A stretch of DNA of 64,000 nt. Source: Dryobates pubescens. Its lineage: Eukaryota > Chordata > Aves > Piciformes > Picidae. Every line of letters starts with the position of its first letter. Within the stretch, counting starts at the first letter, position 1. The stretch covers positions 10,372,487-10,436,486 of the forward strand of contig NC_071632.1 of the NCBI RefSeq assembly GCF_014839835.1, written 5' to 3'. The notes beneath the pieces are model-generated. The model ran no database searches, was not told where the DNA came from, and saw nothing but the letters and a program-made list of their open reading frames with translations. Shown one piece after another: positions 9,801 to 20,447 of the stretch. Position numbers and translations under genes: made by a program.

Positions 9801-12800
9801 CTTGGGTTTGGTCACCCACGTGGCAGATCTGGCCTGCTCGGCTGCAGACTCCTGCCTGAAGGGGTCAGGTTCTGTGGGGAGGGTCTTGTTGGTGTGGTGT
9901 GGGGAGGTCATTCCCAGTGAGGAGGAGGGGATCTGTCTGTCCTTAACCCCCTCCCTGCCCTAGGCCTGCCGGGAGAGTCACCGCTGGTGCGAGTGCTGGA
10001 GGAGGAATCGCGGAGCCGCCTGGGCCGCTTCAACCAGAAGGACGTCTCCATGGTCTTCAGCAGCGTGATGAGGCTGCACCCCTCCAGCCCCCATCCCCTG
10101 GTCGAGTCCTGCCTCAGCAGCTTGGAGCGGCACCTGGAGAAGGAGCGGCACCCCCAGACCCTCTTCCTGTTGCTCTCCTACTACCGTCTGCGGGCGCAGG
10201 CGCTGCAGGGCCACCCGGCCTCCGACCAGCAGCTCATCAACAACCGCAAGATCCTGCGGCTGGTGCGGCACACGCTGGGGCAGGTCAGCGCCATGCGGGA
10301 GCACGAGCTGGCCCTCCTGGATGAGATGCTGGCCCTGTGTGCCCAGGAGGCCAACAACAAGGCCCTGGAGGCCATCTTCAGCTCGCAGCTCTTCTATGAG
10401 AACCGGCAGGAGCGATTCATCCGCAGCATGGCAGGTGAGGGCAGGGGCTGCCCCGGCTGAGCCGGCTGCTGACTGCTGCGTTGGAGCCTCCTTGCTTGTC
10501 CCCTGAGGACATCAGGGGGATTGGGATGATGCCACCAAGGCCTTGGTGAGCCAGGATGGCTCCACCACGGCTTGCAGCGTGAGATGAGCAGGAAAAGCTC
10601 TAAGTTACATCAGGTCTAAGGAAGAAATGTTTGACACTGAGGGTGGTGAGAGCCTGGCCCACATTGCCCAGAGAGGTGGGAGGTACCCCATGCCTGGAAC
10701 CACTGCAGGTCAGGTTGTTTGGGACTCTGAGCAACCTGCTCTAGTTGCAGATGTCCCTGCTGACTGCAGGGAGTTTGGATTGGATGAGCTTTGAAGGTCC
10801 CTCCCCACCCAACTCATTCTGTGGTTATGACCAGCCCAGCCCTTCCAGGGGGTGAACCCAGCTTTCCTCAAAGCCAGGAGCAGTTTGGATTTGGTGGGGT
10901 TCCTACAGGAAAGCTGCCACGCTCTGCATGTTCCAGTTGTGCTCCAGCTGTGTCATCTGGGTGCATGAGCTGGAAATCTGCCCCAGCCTCTCCCAAGCCC
11001 CATGATGTGCTGGTTCCTGGGAGCCTTCTGGTGTTCAGCAGAGGTGACCCCACTGCCCTGGCCCTGTTGTCCCCACCTGTCTGTATGGCCTTTCCTGCCC
11101 AGCTGTGGTGGCTCTGGGAGAGTTACAGGTCCCTTGACAGCCCCTGATCTCTGGTTTGCTCTGCAGAGTGGTTGCCCAGGAAGGCAGAGAACCTCACCCC
11201 CTACACCATGGCCCTCATCGCCAAGTATGTGGCCCGGCACCGGCTGCGCGAGCCGCGGCTGCTCGACACCATTGCAAACTTCCTCCTGAAGCGTGGGGAG
11301 CAGCTTGACAGCAAGGTGGGTCCTGGCACAACCACATTCCTTCTCTGTCCTCAGGCTGGGGCATCTCACTGGGCACCAACTGGGACATGCCTTGATCCTT
11401 CTGTCTTGTGAAAGGTTTTTGTCCAGGTCTTGGGCAGGCCTCAGCCTGACCTGGCCCAGCCCAGCCCCAGGGGAGTTTTAGGTTGGACACAAGGAACACT
11501 TTTTCCCTCTTAAGGGTTGTCCAGGCCTGGCCCAGGCTGCCCAGGGTGGTAGTTGAGTTCCCATCCCTGGAGGGGTTTCAAAGCCCTGGAGATGTGGTGC
11601 TGAGGGACATGGTTTGGTGGTGATCTGGTGGTGCTGGGTTAAGGGCTGGACTCCATGAGCTTAAAGGTCCTTCCTATCCAAACCCATTCCTTGATCCTCT
11701 GCCTCTCCTGGCCTGCAGGTGATCCAGAAGCTGGTCTTTCCCTTCAGCCGCATGAACTACCGCCCATCCAACCACAGCGAGCTCTTCCCCAAGCTGGAGG
11801 CCATCCTGGAGCAGAAGGCTGGCAGCTCGCCCCTGGCCACCGTCAACATCCTCATGTCCATGTTCCAGCTCAGCCACTTCCCCCAGAGTGTCCTGCACCA
11901 GGTCTTCTCCCCGGCCTTCATCACCAACGTCATGAGTACGTGGGGCCAGCGCCGCCGCGCCTCGGGGCCGGGTGGGGGTCGAAGGCGTTGGGAGAAGACC
12001 TCCCCCCGGCGAGGGGTGCCGGGCAGCCCTGGGCGGGACGGGTGCCACGTGGGAGCCCCCGCAGCCGGCTGCCCGCGCCCGCTGTGCCTGCAGGCAGCCC
12101 CTACGCGCTGATCGTGCGCCGCTACCTCTCGCTGCTGGACGCGGCGGTGGAGCTGGAGTTCCGGCAGTACCGCGGCCCCCGCCTCGACCCCCGCTACCGC
12201 GTCCTCATGTTCGAGCACGCCCTGACCGCCGACGAGGCCAACAGGAAGTACAGGTGGGTGCCAGCGGGCAGGGCAGCGCAGCAGGATGGCTGTTGGGTGC
12301 TGGGACAGGATGCCAGCTAAAGGTGACGCTGGGACGTGAGCTCTGGGGCTTGGAGAAGAGCAGCGTGGGATCACCTGGTTTGGAAAAGACCTTTCAGGTC
12401 GTGGAGTCCAACCCTGAAGCTGGCACTGCTAGGTTACCACCAAACCGTGGCCCTCAGAACCACATCTCCATGGCTTTGAAACCCCTCTGGGGATGGGGAC
12501 TCCACCACCAGCCTGGGCCAGGCCATGACAACCGCTTCCCAGAATCCCAGCATGGTTGGGGTTGAAGGATACCTCTGGAGAGAGAAAGGTGAAGCGTATT
12601 CCTTTCTTGCCCAGGAGCAGCAGAACTCAAAGCTCTTATTTCTCACTCTCAGGCACTCTCACATCGCTGTGCAGATGTGCTCAGAAATCAGCAGTGGTGT
12701 GGCCAGCAGGACCAGGGCAGGGATAGTCCCACTGAACTGGGCACTGGTGAGGTCACCCCCTGAATCCTGGGGTTTTGGGCCCCTCACTCCAAGGACCTTG

Positions 12801-15800
12801 AGGGTTGAAGCAGGACCAGAGAAGGGCAACAAAGCTGGTGAAAGGTTTGGAGAACAGATCTGGTGAGGAGCAGCTGAGGGACCTGGGGTTGTTGAGCCTA
12901 GAGTAAAGGAGTCTGAGGGCAGTGGAGGGATTTCAGAGTCATGGAGATGTGGTGCTGAGGGCCATGGTTTGGTGGTGCCCTGGCAGTACTGGGTTAATGG
13001 TTAGACTTAGTAGCCTTTCCCAGCCCAAATGTCTCAGATTCCTTGATTCAGAGCAGGACATGGGTGGGGTCTCCTCATGACTGGGGGATCCCTCCCTGCC
13101 CCCCTGATCCTTCTCTTCCCCAGTTACAAGGGGCTGGTGGCTGAGGCGCTGCGACAGCTGGTGGGGGAGGAGTGCTACCGGCAGGACGAGGTGCTGCCCC
13201 CTGGATACTGCACAGGTACAGCCCCCACTGTGGGGCAGGGCCCTGGGGCTGGGGAGGGAGCAGTAGGTGGGGCTTGTGGGTGCTGTAGGGGCAGCAGAAC
13301 CCCTACAGGTGCCATGGGGCTCACTGGAGCCTTGAGGGTGAGGAGTTGTTCAGAGCACACCCAGATTTGGGCATTTTGTCACCAACTTCCCCTGCTGCTG
13401 TGGGTTGAAGCTTCCTGAGCACCTGCCAGGGCAGGAGGGCCCACATGAGGGGTCCCTTGGTACTTCTGGCTACTGGGCTGTCTGGTACTTGGGGTCCCCA
13501 AGCCCGTGTCCCATCAGCGGGGGGTGGGGAGGGTCTCACAGGTTCCCCAAGCCCGTGTCCCATCAGCAGGGGGTGGGGAGGGTCTCACAGGTTCCCCAAG
13601 CCCGTGTCCCATCAGCAGGGAGGGTCTCAGGTTCCCCAAGCCCGTGTCCCATCAGCAGGGGGGGTCTCACAGGTTCCCCAAGCCCGTGTCCCATCAGCGG
13701 GGAGGGTCTCACAGGTTCCCCAAGCCCGTGTCCCATCAGCAGGGAGGGTCTCACAGGTTCCCCAAGCCCGTGTCCCATCAGCAGGGAGGGTCTCACAGGT
13801 TCCCCAAGCCCGTGTCCCATCAGCAGGGAGGGTCTCACAGGTTCCCCAAGCCCGTGTCCCATCAGCAGGGAGGGTCTCACAGGTTCCCCAAGCCCGTGTC
13901 CCATCAGCAGGGAGGGTCTCACAGGTTCCCCAAGCCCGTGTCCCATCAGCAGGGGAGGGTCTCAGAGGTTCCCCAAGCCCGTGTCCCATCAGCAGGGGGT
14001 GGGGAGGGTCTCAGAGGTTCCCCAAGCCCGTGTCCCATCAGCAGGGGGTGGGGAGGGTCTCACAGGTTCCCTAAGCCCGTGTCCCATCAGCAGGGAGGGT
14101 CTCACAGGTTCCCCAAGCCCGTGTCCCATCAGCAGGGGGTGGGGAGGGTCTCACAGGTTCCCCAAGCCCGTGTCCCATCAGCAGGGGAGGGTCTCACAGG
14201 TTCCCCAAGCCCGTGTCCCATCAGCAGGGAGGGTCTCACAGGTTCCCCAAGCCCGTGTCCCATCAGCAGGGAGGGTCTCACAGGTTCCCCAAGCCCGTGT
14301 CCCATCAGCAGGGGGTGGGGAGGGTCTCACAGGTTCCCCAAGCCCGTGTCCCATCAGCAGGAAGGGTCTCACAGGTTCCCCAAGCCCATGTCACATCAGC
14401 AGGGGAGGGTCTCACAGGTTCCCCAAGCCCGTGTCCCATCAGCAGCGGGTGGGGAGGGTCTCACAGGTTCCCCAAGCCCGTGTCCCATCAGCAGGGAGGG
14501 TCTCACAGGTTCCCCAAGCCCGTGTCCCATCAGCAGGGGGTGGGGAGGGTCTCACAGGTTCCCCAAGCCCATGTCCCATCAGCAGGGGAGGGTCTCACAG
14601 GTTCCCCAAGCCCGTGTCCCATCAGCAGGGGGTGGGGAGGGTCTCACAGGTTCCCCAAGCCCGTGTCCCATCAGCAGGGGAGGGTCTCACAGGTTCCCCA
14701 AGCCCGTGTCCCATCAGCAGGGGAGGGTCTCACAGGTTCCCCAAGCCCGTGTCCCATCAGCAGGGGGTGGGGAGGGTCTCACAGGTTCCCCAAGCCCGTG
14801 TCCCATCAGCAGGGGGTGGGGAGGGTCTCACAGGTTCCCCAAGCCCGTGTGCCATCAGCGGGGAGGGTCTCACAGGTTCCCCAAGCCCGTGTCCCATCAG
14901 CAGGGGAGGGTCTCACAGGTTCCCCAAGCCCGTGTCCCATCAGCAGGGAGGGTCTCACAGGTTCCCCAAGCCCGTGTCCCATCAGCAGGGAGGGTCTCAC
15001 AGGTTCCCCAAGCCCGTGTCCCATCAGCAGGGAGGGTCTCACAGGTTCCCCAAGCCCGTGTCCCATCAGCAGGGAGGGTCTCACAGGTTCCCCAAGCCCG
15101 TGTCCCATCAGCAGGGAGGGTCTCACAGGTTCCCCAAGCCCGTGTCCCATCAGCAGGGAGGGTCTCACAGGTTCCCCAAGCCCGTGTGCCATCAGCGGGG
15201 AGGGTCTCACAGGTTCCCCAAGCCCGTGTCCCATCAGCAGGGGAGGGTCTCACAGGTTCCCCAAGCCCGTGTCCCATCAGCAGGGGAGGGTCTCACAGGT
15301 TCCCCAAGCCCGTGTCCCATCAGCAGGGCGTGGGGAGGGTCTCACAGGTTCCCCAAGCCCGTGTCCCATCAGCAGGGCGTGGGGAGGGTCTCACAGGTTC
15401 CCCAAGCCCGTGTGCCATCAGCGGGGGGTCTCACAGTGCCCGCTGGCAGGGTGTGTGCCCAGCTGACCGCCAGCTCTCCCTAGACTTCCTGCTGTGGGTG
15501 AACCGCTCGGGCACGGTCCTGCCGCTCTCCCGCGTCCCGGCCGCGTCCAAGGCCCCGCCCGCCCTGGGCGCCGCGGCTCCGGCCGCCCTCTCGCTGCGCT
15601 CCAGCGTCCTGGCCCTCACCTCGGACTTGCAGGACTTTGCTCCGTTTGCGGCCGAGGGCCCCAGCAGCCCCCCAGCTCCCCGGGAGAGCCTGGCCGGGCG
15701 CTTCCTGCCCGCGCTCTGCCCGGCCCCCGGGGGGCCCTGCTACCAGCCCCCCTCGGACTATTTCTGCGGGCTGAGCAAGGAGGCCTCGCTGGAGAGCCAG

Positions 15801-18800
15801 GGTAGCTCCTCGCTCAGCAGCCCCTCCGAGTGCCTCTCGGCACAGCCCCCTGGCACCCCCGACTGCTCCCCGGGGGGCACCTCCGCAGCCACCCTCTTCC
15901 AGTTCCCCATTGGCAAGATCCTGGAGGAGGAGGAGGAGGAGGAGGAGGTGGTGTCGGCTCCCAGCGGCTGTCCTGGGCACGATCACAGCTGCTTCCCAGG
16001 GGAGCAGAGCCAGGAGGAAGTCGAGGGCCGGAGTCCCCCACCCAGCGAGGACGCCGGGCACCCACCCTCGCCACACCGACCCAGCTCCAAGCGAGCCCTG
16101 GGCGAGGGGGTGCAGGGAGCCGAGGAGATCCAGAGGTACCCAGGGAGCCCTCCCTGTCCCTACACAATGGGGTGCACCCTGTCCCTGCCCCTCAGCAGGA
16201 CGCCTCCTGCCCTGCCTGTGTCCACTCAAACCTCTGTCCCAGACCTCGGGGCGTAGTGTGTCCCCATGTCCCCAGTCCTTGGGGTCCAGTGTGGGGTCTT
16301 CCCCACCCCTAGTCCCCCATCCGAGGCCCAGCTGCCTCTGGAAGCAGCTGGGCACAGGCAGGGTGCGGGGTGCTGCCCTTCACGTCCTGCTGGTGTGGGC
16401 CTGGGTGGTGCCAGGGTTGACGCTGGCCTCGCTGTCGCCCGCAGGGTGGTGCTGTCGGTCAATGACAAGTGGCACTACTGCCAGAACTCGGACATCCTGG
16501 TGGGCTCGCGGGCCATGAGGGACAGGCACCTGCGGCTGCTGGGCTACTGCTTGGTGCAGGTGAGCAGGGGCTGCCCCTTCCTTCCTACCCCTCCAGCAGG
16601 ATGTGCTCAGGGCTGTGGTGAGATGGGTGAGGGACTGGGCTGGGTCCCCACTAGGATGGGCCTGGGGACTTCTGGAGATCACTTACTCCAACCCCCCCTG
16701 CTAACACATAGGCACCCACAGCGGCCTGCCCAGGATCCCCTGCCAGGGGAATTGGGAAGCTCTCCAGAGAAGGAGACTCCACAACCTTTCTGGGCAGCCT
16801 GCTCCAGGGCTCCAGCACCCTCTCACCAAACAAGTTTCTCCTCATCTTCATTCAGATGGAACCATCCTCTTGGCCCCCACCCTTTATCTCCTGCTGAGCA
16901 CTGATCAGATCCCCTCTCAGGCTGCTCTTCTCCAGGCTTAGCAGCCCCAGGGCTCTCAGCCTTTCCTCCTCACAGAGATGCTCCAGGCCCCTCAGCAGCT
17001 TCCCAGCCTCCCCTGGACTCTCTCCAGTAGTTCCCTGTCTCTCTTGAACTGGGGAGCCCAGAAGTGGACCCAGGACTCCAGATGTAGCCTCACCAGAGCA
17101 GGGGACGGGGGGACAAGAACCTCCCTCAACCTGTTGGCCACGTTCTTCTTGCACCCCAAGAGACCATTGGCTTTCTTGGCCACAAGGGTGTGTTGCTGGG
17201 CCATGGACCCTGTTGTCCACCAGCACTCCCAGGTCGTTCTACACACAACTCCTTTTAGACCCCCCCTACCCCAGACTTTCCAGGTGAGGCTCATCTGTGC
17301 TGGGGCACCCAGGCAAGGGGTTGGGTGATGGGACAGCCCCTCCTGGCACTGGTCTTGCAGGAATCTTGTCCTGCAGGTCTGGAGCTGGGACCTGGCCATG
17401 ATGGGCAGGGAGGGGAGAAGGAATGGTGGTGGGGCTGCAGGGCCTCGGGGTGGAAATAAGCTGGGGACATAGCTGGGCCTGACACTCCACACCAGGGTCC
17501 TGCCTGAGGCTGAGGGCAAGGTGAGATGAAGCTCCCACAGTGCTGGTTTTGGAGCCCTGACCTCCTCAGGTGCAGCCTCTGGCTGGTCCATGGTGAGAAC
17601 TGCAGGTGCAGGAGTCCCCAAGACCTCACCAGCCATTCACAGTTGTCCTCACATCTCCTGGAGGACTGGAGGTGCTGGTTGAAGCTCTGCAGCTCCTCTA
17701 GGGCTCTTGGTGGGGTGATTAGCCTGAGGCTGGATCTTTGAGAACACCTCCAAAACACCAGCCTTGTCCCTGTTTATGTTCCCACTTGGAGGTCACCTGA
17801 ATGCCAGTCACAGATCTGCCACAGCCCCATCACTGCTCCTGAACGTTGCCCCATGCCAGCACCAAGCTCCTACTTGTGTCTCCTGTTTGTGCAGAGCTCC
17901 AGTGGTCCTCTGACCAAGTGTGGTGGCCACAGAACAGGGCCATGGAGCTGCTGCTGGGGACAGGCTCTGCCCCTGGGCAGCAGTGGGGCTCAGCAGCTTT
18001 GGCACATGGAGAAGGGCACCCAGAGGACACTTGGCACAGCCACTTGGCTGTGGCTTTGTGCCACCATGTTCTAGAGCTGAGGCTGCCTGCCCCTGCCTGC
18101 CCCACAGCCAGGCATGGTGCTCACCCTGCACAGGGTACAGCCCTGGGGTCTGGTCCCCATCTCTAACCATCTCTGGTGCCCTTCACTGCTGTGGGCTGTG
18201 CCTTGCTGTGGTTCAGGGCTGCTCTGGGGGGCTGAGGCCACTGGGCAATGGGGTCTCTGGAGCAAGGGCATGGTCAGGTCCCTTTGGGTGCAAGAGAATA
18301 AGGGAATCCCAGAGTTTCCACAGTTTTGAAAGCTCTCCAGCAGCAGTAGCTTTTCTCCTTTCTGGGCCTGTCCTTTCTGGCAGCCCTGCAGTGCCTGGTG
18401 CCAGCAGGTGCCAGGCAACGCTGTTCTGTTTGTTCTGACTCTGCTGCTAGTGCTGGCACCACCAGGGAGCGGAGCACAGCCCTGCGGGCACTGCCCATGC
18501 CTGTGGGTCCAGAGCTTTCAGGTGGCTGGGCTCAGTCCCATCCCTGGAGGAGCTTCAAAGCCACGGAGATGTGATGCTGGGGACCATGGTTTGGTGGTGA
18601 CTTGGCAGTGTTGGGCTAAGGGTTGGACTTGGTGATCCCAAAGGGCTCTTCCAACCCAAGTGACTCTGGGATTCCTCATTCTGAGCCTGAAGGAGCTTTT
18701 CGTGTTCTTCCTCATTCCCAGGAGGGCTTGGTCAGGACTCCCTTTGTGCCTGAGCTCCAAAACGTGCCCAGGGCTGGGCCGTACTGGGGTCACTGCCAGG

Positions 18801-19367
18801 TCCCATCCCCGCAGGGCAGAGTGGAGCTGGAGCCTCCTGTCTCATCCCTGCGGATGCCTTCCCAGCTCCACTCCTAGCATGCTCCCAGCCTGGGGCAGTG
18901 CTGGGGCTGTCACTTGGGGACCAGCTCAGGGTCAGGAGGGCCTGGAACTGTGAATGAATGTGCTTGGAGAGGGGGTGGCCTTGGAGAAGCACCTGCTGGG
19001 TTGTGCTCAGACAGGCTGGCAGCAAAGGGCAGGACAAGACATGGGAACATATGTGTGGGTGGTCTGTCTTGTGTGGGGTGGTTCAGGTATAAGTAAGATG
19101 CCAAGCTGGGGCTTGTCTGCTCCTCCTGAGCCCACCCTGAGAAGGGTCCTGAGCTCTGGTTCTCCCCTACCACTGCCATGGCTGGGCAGTCTGGGGCTGG
19201 GGACGGGCAGTGCTGATGGCAGTGGTGGAGCTGGTGGTGAAGGTGGAGCTCCTTGAAGGTTTGTCTCTGTGCCTTTCCAGCTGCCCTACACGGAGCTGGA
19301 GAAGGTGAGCGGCATCGAGGAGGCCAAGCACTACCTGCGGCAGAAGCTGAGGGAGCTGCGCTTCTGA
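6868..19367 (+). CDS. FASTK: Fas-activated serine/threonine kinase (FASTK family, RAP domain)
   Basis: Nine coding exons: 6868-7435, 9964-10434, 11167-11315, 11719-11935, 12094-12253, 13124-13215, 15484-16135, 16445-16559, 19281-19367. All introns are GT-AG and the phases agree. The product is 836 aa against 549 in human. FAST-family helices span roughly residues 90-550, including [21 protein letters not shown] and [17 protein letters not shown] Ser/Pro-rich and acidic insert with a run of eight Glu follows, and the C-terminus (about 770-836) is a RAP domain ending KLRELRF. The family acts in mitochondrial RNA processing; FASTK is linked to ND6 mRNA and also to nuclear splicing. Exons 2 and 7 (217 codons) account for most of the extra length. 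The introns are full of CR1 pieces, and intron 6 (13216-15483) holds a large minisatellite. Confidence 0.95.
7660..8115 (+). mobile_element. CR1 LINE 3' fragment in FASTK intron 1
   Basis: Sense-orientation CR1 3' region ('gaggaaaggctgaaagggg', 'gttccatctgaat', 'ctgcccagagaggttgtgga', 'ctgggattgggg'). Nearly the same block order as the copy at 41.2-41.7 kb. Confidence 0.85.
9004..9725 (-). mobile_element. CR1 LINE fragment, antisense, FASTK intron 1
   Basis: Begins with the reverse complement of the CR1 3' end ('cacagaatggtttagattgg') and runs through the 'ccctcagcaccacatct', 'aggcttaataacccc' and 'gtcacatactggctcatcc' blocks. Truncated at its 5' end. Confidence 0.85.
10600..10835 (+). mobile_element. 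CR1 LINE 3' fragment, FASTK intron 2
   Basis: 'tttgacactgagggtggtg', 'ttgcccagagaggtggga' and 'ctctgagcaacctgctctag' blocks, shared with 24.8-25.0 kb. Sense orientation, short and diverged. Confidence 0.75.
11465..11690 (+). mobile_element. CR1 LINE 3' fragment, FASTK intron 3
   Basis: 'tttaggttggacacaaggaa', 'ctggaggggtttcaaagccc', 'gagatgtggtgctgaggga' and 'taaaggtccttcc' blocks in sense orientation, in the intron between the exons ending at 11315 and starting at 11719. Confidence 0.8.
12365..12535 (-). mobile_element. CR1 LINE fragment, antisense, FASTK intron 5
   Basis: Reverse complement of the CR1 3' end ('aagacctttcaggtcgtgga', 'cctctggggatggggactc'). With the sense copy immediately downstream it makes an inverted pair inside the 870-bp intron 5. 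Confidence 0.75.
12680..13050 (+). mobile_element. CR1 LINE fragment, sense, FASTK intron 5
   Basis: 'gtgtggccagcaggaccagg', 'ccctcactccaaggacctt', 'agagaagggcaac' and 'gagatgtggtgctgagggcc' blocks. Sense orientation, 5' truncated, ending about 70 bp before the next FASTK exon. Confidence 0.8.
13495..15436 (+). repeat. Minisatellite of about 44 copies (42-49 bp unit) in FASTK intron 6
   Basis: Head-to-tail array of a unit built from 'ggttccccaagcccgtgtc', 'ccatcagcaggg' and 'agggtctcaca'. Units are 42 bp, 43 bp (one extra G) or 49 bp (an inserted GGTGGGG). Copies are nearly identical, suggesting recent homogenisation. Because 42 is a multiple of three and the unit lacks stops in several frames, very long spurious open frames appear on both strands. 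The array ends about 48 bp before the acceptor of the 652-nt coding exon at 15484. Confidence 0.97.
16670..17270 (-). mobile_element. CR1 LINE fragment, antisense, FASTK intron 8
   Basis: Reverse complement of the CR1 RT C-terminal and 3' segment. The complementary strand encodes [12 protein letters not shown]-like peptide, and nucleotide blocks match 41.1-41.7 kb over about 550 bp, so these two copies belong to the same or sister subfamilies. Confidence 0.9.
17271..18529. other. FASTK intron 8, nothing recognised
   Basis: Non-repetitive intron sequence between CR1 fragments. No conserved exon, RNA gene or ordered repeat seen. Confidence 0.5.
18530..18685 (+). mobile_element. CR1 LINE 3' fragment, FASTK intron 8
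   Basis: 'catccctggaggagcttcaa', 'ccatggtttggtggtgactt' and 'gggttggacttggtgatc' blocks in sense orientation. Confidence 0.75.
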
Positions 19368-19876
19368 GGGACGGACAGACAGACCCTGAGTGGCGGGCAG
19401 GGAGGGGGGCACAGTGGGGTGGGTTCAGGCGGGTGTTGCCAGCCCCTTTCCCCTGGGTGGGGGGGACACAGGGAGCTGCCCCCCAGTCCCGGGGGGCGAT
19501 GGGGATGTGGGGCTGGGTGGTGGGCACCTGCTCCGTGACGCAGGGCCGGGGAGCGAGGTTATTTATTGCTGTTAGTGGGGGAATACGACTCGAGGGGGCA
19601 GAGGGGGAGATTTGGGTGCTGGGAGAGGGGGGGGAAGGTGCCTCACTGCCCCCCCTTGCCCTAGCCCTGCCTCCACAGCATTGTTGGCAGGGGGCCTGAC
19701 TGCCTGGTGGCATGGGGGGGCATCCCTGTGCCCCCAGCCCTGCTGCTGGGAGGGATGGGGCCGAGCCTGGCCCCTACACACAGGGTGCGGGGAGGGTGGG
19801 GGAGGGGGGCTGTTTGCACCGGGGGCTGCTCCCCGTGCTGGGACAAGGGGGTGCTGGGGGCGGGGGTGACCTTTAC

Positions 19877-19882
19877 AATAAA
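19877..19882 (+). terminator. FASTK: FASTK poly(A) signal
   Basis: AATAAA about 510 nt after the stop codon, followed by a GT-rich segment (actggtgaaaagtgttc). A further AATAAA on the same strand at 20119-20124 could serve a longer 3'UTR reaching into SLC4A2. Confidence 0.8.
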
Positions 19883-19912
19883 ACTGGTGAAAAGTGTTCA
19901 AAGTCCAGTCTC

Positions 19913-19918
19913 TTTATT
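19913..19918 (-). terminator. SLC4A2: SLC4A2 poly(A) signal
   Basis: TTTATT on the plus strand, i.e. AATAAA on the minus strand, about 530 nt beyond the SLC4A2 stop codon at 20448. It lies only 31 bp from the opposing FASTK signal, so the two mRNAs end tail to tail and probably overlap by a few nucleotides. Confidence 0.75.
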
Positions 19919-20447
19919 GGGACAAGGCAGCAGCTGGGCCCAGCACAGGGGGACCCTCCCCTAGTCCCCCAGTCTTGCCCACGGGCCCCCCCAGGGCCAG
20001 CAGCCAGCCCTGGCAGCAGATGCAGGGGTGCTGCTGCCCAGGGGCAGGGTGCAGGAGCGCCCCCCAGCCCAGAGCGCTGGTTCTGAAGCTGATTATTGCC
20101 ATTGGAATTGCTCCATTAAATAAAGGACCTGATGGCTGGGGGTGCTCGGGTGGGTCCTGGGCGTGCAGAGGGGCTGGGGCAGGGCTCACAGCTCTCCTGG
20201 CGGGTGGCTGGGGAAGGGCCTCTGCCCCGTGGCGTGGGCACAACGTGCCCGAGGGAGCCTGAAGGCTCGGCCGGACCCTGTGCGGCTGGAGGGGTGCAGG
20301 GGGGTTCCCGGCAGGGCAGGGCTGCAGCCGGCGACTCTTTGGCAGGTGTGACCCCCCCGCTAAAGGCACAGGGGGCACGGGGGAGCCTGTCCCCGTCTGG
20401 GCGGCAGCGCGGGGGCCCGGCCCGGGATGCGGGGCGCTGGCAGACGC

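Noticed and set aside
13495-15436. CRISPR-like regular array
   Set aside because: The repeats are contiguous units without unique spacers, in a vertebrate intron. It is a minisatellite.
13405-16256. Very long open frames (up to 916 codons) on both strands
   Set aside because: They are translations of the 42-bp minisatellite, open because 42 is a multiple of three. They have no domain and no conservation, and merely run into a real FASTK exon in one frame.
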